A DNA stretch of 24,748 nt. Origin: JBBIRT01 sp037441725 (GTDB taxonomy: Bacteria > Desulfobacterota > BSN033 > UBA1163). The DNA lies in the NCBI GenBank assembly GCA_037441725.1, contig JBBIRT010000037.1, forward strand, positions 1 through 24,748, in the 5' to 3' direction. The first letter of the stretch is position 1; the number at the start of each line of letters is the position of its first letter. Under the pieces are notes generated by a model. The model saw only the letters and a program-made list of their open reading frames with translations, had not been told where the DNA came from and made no database searches. Positions 21,332-24,748 of this stretch are shown piece after piece. Position numbers and translations under genes: made by a program.

Positions 21332-23959
21332 CTAATTTCCAAAACTGATTTTGAATGTCCCTCCCTCTGCGATATCCAAATAGGCCTCCGAGGGCATGAC
21401 GCCTTCACTCATCCGTGCCAAAATCTCCTGAGACATCTGGGGAAGAATCGTCCCGTTCATGATGTGATCAATGTTTCGAGCCCCGGTCTCAACTTCAGTG
21501 CATCGCTGGGCAATCTGATCTACGACTTGAGAAGAATAAGTCAATTTGATCTTCTGATTTTCTAAAAGCCGAGTGACCAGTTTATCCAATTTCAGAATGA
21601 CGATCTCCTTTATAAATTTTGGATCAAGGGTGTAAAAGGGCACAATCGTCATTCGGGCAAGGAGGGCTGGTTTAAAATGATGGCTCAAGATGGGACGAAT
21701 GGCTGTAACAACAGTCTCAAGGGAGGGCCTCTCAGAGGATGAACAGAGCTGGGTAATCACGTCTGAGGCCAAATTGCTTGTCATAAAGAGGATGGTATTT
21801 TTAAAATCAATCACCCGCCCCTCACCATCTGAAAGCATCCCTTTATCAAAGACCTGATAGAAGAGGTTCATCACATCGATATGGGCCTTTTCACACTCAT
21901 CGATCAAGACCACTGAATAGGGTCTCTGTCTTACGGCTTCAGTCAATACTCCCCCTTCTCCATAACCTACATAACCCGGGGGAGAGCCAATCAGACGGCT
22001 TACGGTATGAGACTCTTGAAACTCACTCATGTTAATCGTGACTAAAAATCGGTCCCCACCGAAGAGAAGATCTGCAATGGCCAAACCTGTTTCCGTCTTT
22101 CCCACCCCACTGGGTCCGACAAAGAGAAAAACGCCGAGAGGCTGTTGAGGATCTTTTAATCCTGCCTTTGCAGCCTTAATCACTTGGGTAATGATTTTTA
22201 AGGCCTCATCCTGACCTTTAATCCTCTGCTTGAGGTTGGCCTCGAGTTCAATGATATTCTTTGCCTGTTCCCTGAGTACTTTTCCAAGAGGAATCCCTGT
22301 CCAGTCCGAAACGACCTTGGCCACCACATCTGGATCCACCTCGATCCGAACCAATGGCATGGTTCCTTGGATCTCTTGTAGCTCTCTGGAAAGGCTGTCA
22401 ATCCGATTCTTAAGCTCTTTCCTCTTCTCTTCGGGCCCATTGTTATTCACCACTTCATAAAGCTCTTTTCTTAACCCGATCACTTGCTGGGCAAGAGATT
22501 GTTCCTTTTGCCAACGTTCCTTGAGCCCATCCAATTCTTGATTCAATCTCTTGATCTCATCCTCAAGCTCTTGAGGACGACTCTGATCGATCTCAATTCC
22601 ATGGAGTTGATCTCTCTCGAGGGCCTTCTTTTCACGCTCTAAGGCCTGAATCGTTCGCTCTTTATCATCGATCAGATCGGGTTTGGCCGTAAGAAGGATT
22701 TTGACTCGTGCAGCACTGGTATCCAATAGGTCGACGGCCTTGTCGGGTAACTGCCTGCCCGAAATATATCGGCTTGAAAGCTCTGCTGCAGCCACAATGG
22801 CATCGTCTCTGACGACAACACCATGAGCTTCTTCATACTTGCTCTTTAACCCTCTTAAGATCAAAGTGGCTGTTTCGACGGTAGGTTCATCGAGCTTGAC
22901 CAGTTGAAAGCGACGAGCCAGAGCTGCGTCCTTTTCAAAATATTTTTTATATTCGGACCAGGTGGTGGCAGCAATCGTTCGAAGCTCTCCCCTCGCCAGG
23001 GCAGGTTTTAAAAGGTTGGCGGCATCACTTCCGCCTGAAGGGCCTCCTGCTCCAACCAGGGTATGAGCTTCGTCAATAAAGAGAATGATGGGTTTGGGAG
23101 AGGCCTTGATCTCATTGATGACAGACTTGAGCCTATTCTCAAATTCTCCCTTCACCCCAGCTCCTGCTTGAAGAAGCCCCATATCCAATCCTAAGATAGT
23201 TACTCCTTTTAAAAGATCAGGGACATCCCCTTCAACCACTCTTAAGGCCAGACCTTCCACCACAGCAGTTTTTCCAACCCCTGCCTCTCCCACACAAATG
23301 GGATTGTTTTTGCGTCTCCGAGCCAGGATATCAATCATCTGATGGATCTCACGATCCCGGCCAAATACAGGATCAATCTCTCCTGCCTGGGCCTTTCTTG
23401 TAAAATCGACACAAAACCGTGAAAGAGCGCTCCCCTCTCCTGGAATTCCCTCCTCTCGCACAGGTCTTTCCCCTGGCGCCGTCTGCTCAATCGATGCCTT
23501 CACAATATTTCCGAATTGGGAGAGTAGGGCCTCTCTTCCAATCATTCTAAGAAGATCGATAGAACGACCTGTGGCAAATTGGGTAGGTTTAGCAAGGAGG
23601 GCCAATAGAAGGGCTCCCGATCGAATTCGGTTCTCCCCAAGATCGACTGAAGAGATGAGCCAGGCTTCTTGAAACCATTCCAGGAGAAGGGGTGAAAAGA
23701 CAGGTTTGGCTGCATTTCCGGTCCTAAATTCTTCAATGGTCTGATCCAAGGCCTTCTTTACCCTACTGAGGTCGAGATCAAATTGACGGAAGATGAGGGG
23801 AAGGTCCGACTGAGGATTCTCAAGGAGTTTTGTCAGAAGATGCTCGATGGTGACTTCATAATGGGTTCTGGAAACACAGAGTCCTGCGGCCCCTTCAAGG
23901 GCTCGGGTACAATAAGGATTTAAACGGCTCAATAAGGTTTTAATATCGACAGTGATCAT
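21332..23959 (-). CDS. clpV: T6SS sheath-disassembly ATPase TssH/ClpV
   Basis: 875 residues, the usual size. The Clp N-domain (about 1-150), which binds the contracted TssB/TssC sheath, precedes AAA-1 (Walker A GEAGVGKT at 224-231, Walker B ILFIDEAH around 293-299) and an inserted coiled-coil M-domain (about 430-530). AAA-2 follows (Walker A GPSGVGKT at 615-622, Walker B VVLIDECEKAH around 683-693), ending in the D2-small domain. This is the ATP-driven hexamer that recycles the contracted sheath. ClpV, rather than ClpB, is supported by its place between tssG and vgrG. AGAGGAGAG precedes the ATG. It lies 22 nt after tssG, so both are probably in one operon. Confidence 0.96.
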   Translation of the reverse strand: MITVDIKTLLSRLNPYCTRALEGAAGLCVSRTHYEVTIEHLLTKLLENPQSDLPLIFRQFDLDLSRVKKALDQTIEEFRTGNAAKPVFSPLLLEWFQEAWLISSVDLGENRIRSGALLLALLAKPTQFATGRSIDLLRMIGREALLSQFGNIVKASIEQTAPGERPVREEGIPGEGSALSRFCVDFTRKAQAGEIDPVFGRDREIHQMIDILARRRKNNPICVGEAGVGKTAVVEGLALRVVEGDVPDLLKGVTILGLDMGLLQAGAGVKGEFENRLKSVINEIKASPKPIILFIDEAHTLVGAGGPSGGSDAANLLKPALARGELRTIAATTWSEYKKYFEKDAALARRFQLVKLDEPTVETATLILRGLKSKYEEAHGVVVRDDAIVAAAELSSRYISGRQLPDKAVDLLDTSAARVKILLTAKPDLIDDKERTIQALEREKKALERDQLHGIEIDQSRPQELEDEIKRLNQELDGLKERWQKEQSLAQQVIGLRKELYEVVNNNGPEEKRKELKNRIDSLSRELQEIQGTMPLVRIEVDPDVVAKVVSDWTGIPLGKVLREQAKNIIELEANLKQRIKGQDEALKIITQVIKAAKAGLKDPQQPLGVFLFVGPSGVGKTETGLAIADLLFGGDRFLVTINMSEFQESHTVSRLIGSPPGYVGYGEGGVLTEAVRQRPYSVVLIDECEKAHIDVMNLFYQVFDKGMLSDGEGRVIDFKNTILFMTSNLASDVITQLCSSSERPSLETVVTAIRPILSHHFKPALLARMTIVPFYTLDPKFIKEIVILKLDKLVTRLLENQKIKLTYSSQVVDQIAQRCTEVETGARNIDHIMNGTILPQMSQEILARMSEGVMPSEAYLDIAEGGTFKISFGN

Positions 23960-23981
23960 GACGTTGCTCTCCTCTTAAGAA

Positions 23982-24748
23982 TCATGGAATTGTGGAATAA
24001 AGGATTGCTCTGACCTCTCCAATGCACTTTGTTGAGAAGGCCCAGGTGTCCCAACCGAGCCTCGACCACTTCACTCCGCCCAGACAGGTGGTTTCCGCCT
24101 CTTTCTCTTTTAAGATTAACTCAACATCGTATTCGAGAGGATCTTTCAGATATAATTTTGTCAAAAGGGTAAGCCAATGATGTTCTCTATTCCCAGGAAG
24201 GAGAGAATGGAATTCTGTACTCCTCAGGGGACCTATTCTTAAACGGAATTTCCCCATTCGATCCTCTATCTCTTCTCCAATAAAACTATTCTCTCCCAGA
24301 GTACATCCCGAGAGCCCTAAAAGGGCCCTCTGATCTTCAGGAATCTTCACCTTCCTTTGGATACAGGGAACCACATCGATTGGAATCCCTCCCAGGGCAT
24401 CTTTAAGTAATGTCTCAAGACCCCATGAGGACCTTGGAAATTGGGTGAACAGCCCTATGTACCGAATCAGAGAATAAGCCTCGGGGAGATCTCTTCTCAG
24501 TTCCTCTTCACCAAGGCCTAAAAAACAGAAGAGCTTTTCAATGTCTTTAGGATTCTTCTCTTCCACTACCTTGAGGAACTCACGATATTTCATCCAGCAG
24601 TGAAATAAAAGGAGATAGAGACGATGGTTGAAGAGATCGATGAAATCCCTCGCCACGGACATATCTTCAGAGGCTTCTTCCATCAGGTCTTCAGTGTAAA
24701 AGGTGGGCAGGGGAGAAGAAGTCCCATAGAGCCCCAACAGGGTTGCCG
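23982..24748 (-). CDS. tssG: T6SS baseplate protein TssG (5' part beyond window)
   Basis: The open frame runs off the window edge; the visible 255 or so residues are the C-terminal two thirds. The first visible residues are ATLLGLYGTSSPLPTFYTEDL, the strongly conserved TssG string (GLYGxxSPLPxxYTE), followed by the DFIDLFNHRLYLLLFHCWMKYR helix. With TssE, TssF and TssK, TssG forms the baseplate wedge on which the sheath polymerises. Apparent starts inside the window are not real starts, since the conserved motif begins before them. About 90 N-terminal residues, and the other tss genes, should lie at higher coordinates. Confidence 0.93.
   Translation of the reverse strand, partial: ATLLGLYGTSSPLPTFYTEDLMEEASEDMSVARDFIDLFNHRLYLLLFHCWMKYREFLKVVEEKNPKDIEKLFCFLGLGEEELRRDLPEAYSLIRYIGLFTQFPRSSWGLETLLKDALGGIPIDVVPCIQRKVKIPEDQRALLGLSGCTLGENSFIGEEIEDRMGKFRLRIGPLRSTEFHSLLPGNREHHWLTLLTKLYLKDPLEYDVELILKEKEAETTCLGGVKWSRLGWDTWAFSTKCIGEVRAILYSTIP

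Overview
The window is bacterial and gene-dense, of moderate GC, with nearly all genes on the minus strand. Gene content suggests a Gram-negative of the deltaproteobacterial/Desulfobacterota type: a type VI secretion system (T6SS), several lipoproteins with lipoboxes, a membrane Ser/Thr kinase with TPRs, LysM lipoproteins and GDP-mannose 4,6-dehydratase. This placement is an inference from gene content and style; there is no rRNA or other marker gene here. No tRNA, rRNA, CRISPR array or transposase gene was found.

Reading in the direction of transcription (high to low coordinates), the window opens inside a T6SS locus: a 5'-truncated tssG (baseplate), tssH/clpV (sheath-recycling AAA+ ATPase), a probable terminator, then vgrG (spike), a TPR protein, a PAAR spike-tip protein, a large Rhs/YD-repeat protein with its own C-terminal tip domain, and a HEAT-like protein 16 nt behind the Rhs gene. 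The last five look like one effector-delivery cargo operon: spike, candidate adaptor, tip, toxin cage with unclassified toxin tip, and candidate immunity protein. A lone plus-strand gene for a small membrane protein separates this from the next block.

The second block (12354 to 7752) has a PKMT-like methyltransferase with a regulatory domain, a DUF922-like putative zinc protease without a signal peptide, two different Cys-cluster (YkgJ-type) proteins, and an unrecognised 259-aa protein.

The third block (7680 to 2026) starts at a perfect sigma70 consensus promoter. It encodes a transmembrane Ser/Thr kinase with a TPR tail, a LysM lipoprotein, a membrane protein with a degenerate adenylate-cyclase domain, a LysM/polysaccharide-deacetylase lipoprotein and a TPR-LysM-TPR lipoprotein. 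The theme is signalling plus peptidoglycan binding or modification. Whether it serves the T6SS is an inference from proximity only.

The fourth block (1942 to 488) has its own good sigma70 promoter and carries a stand-alone GspE-N-like small protein and gmd (GDP-mannose 4,6-dehydratase). The gmd gene contains an extra stretch of about 30 codons that resembles an inserted repeat. The first 480 bases hold no convincing gene, but contain a degenerate 9-bp tandem repeat, an 8-bp stem-loop and a perfect 24-bp palindrome. Short C/G-rich hairpin elements recur in intergenic DNA and in the interdomain linkers of at least two genes.
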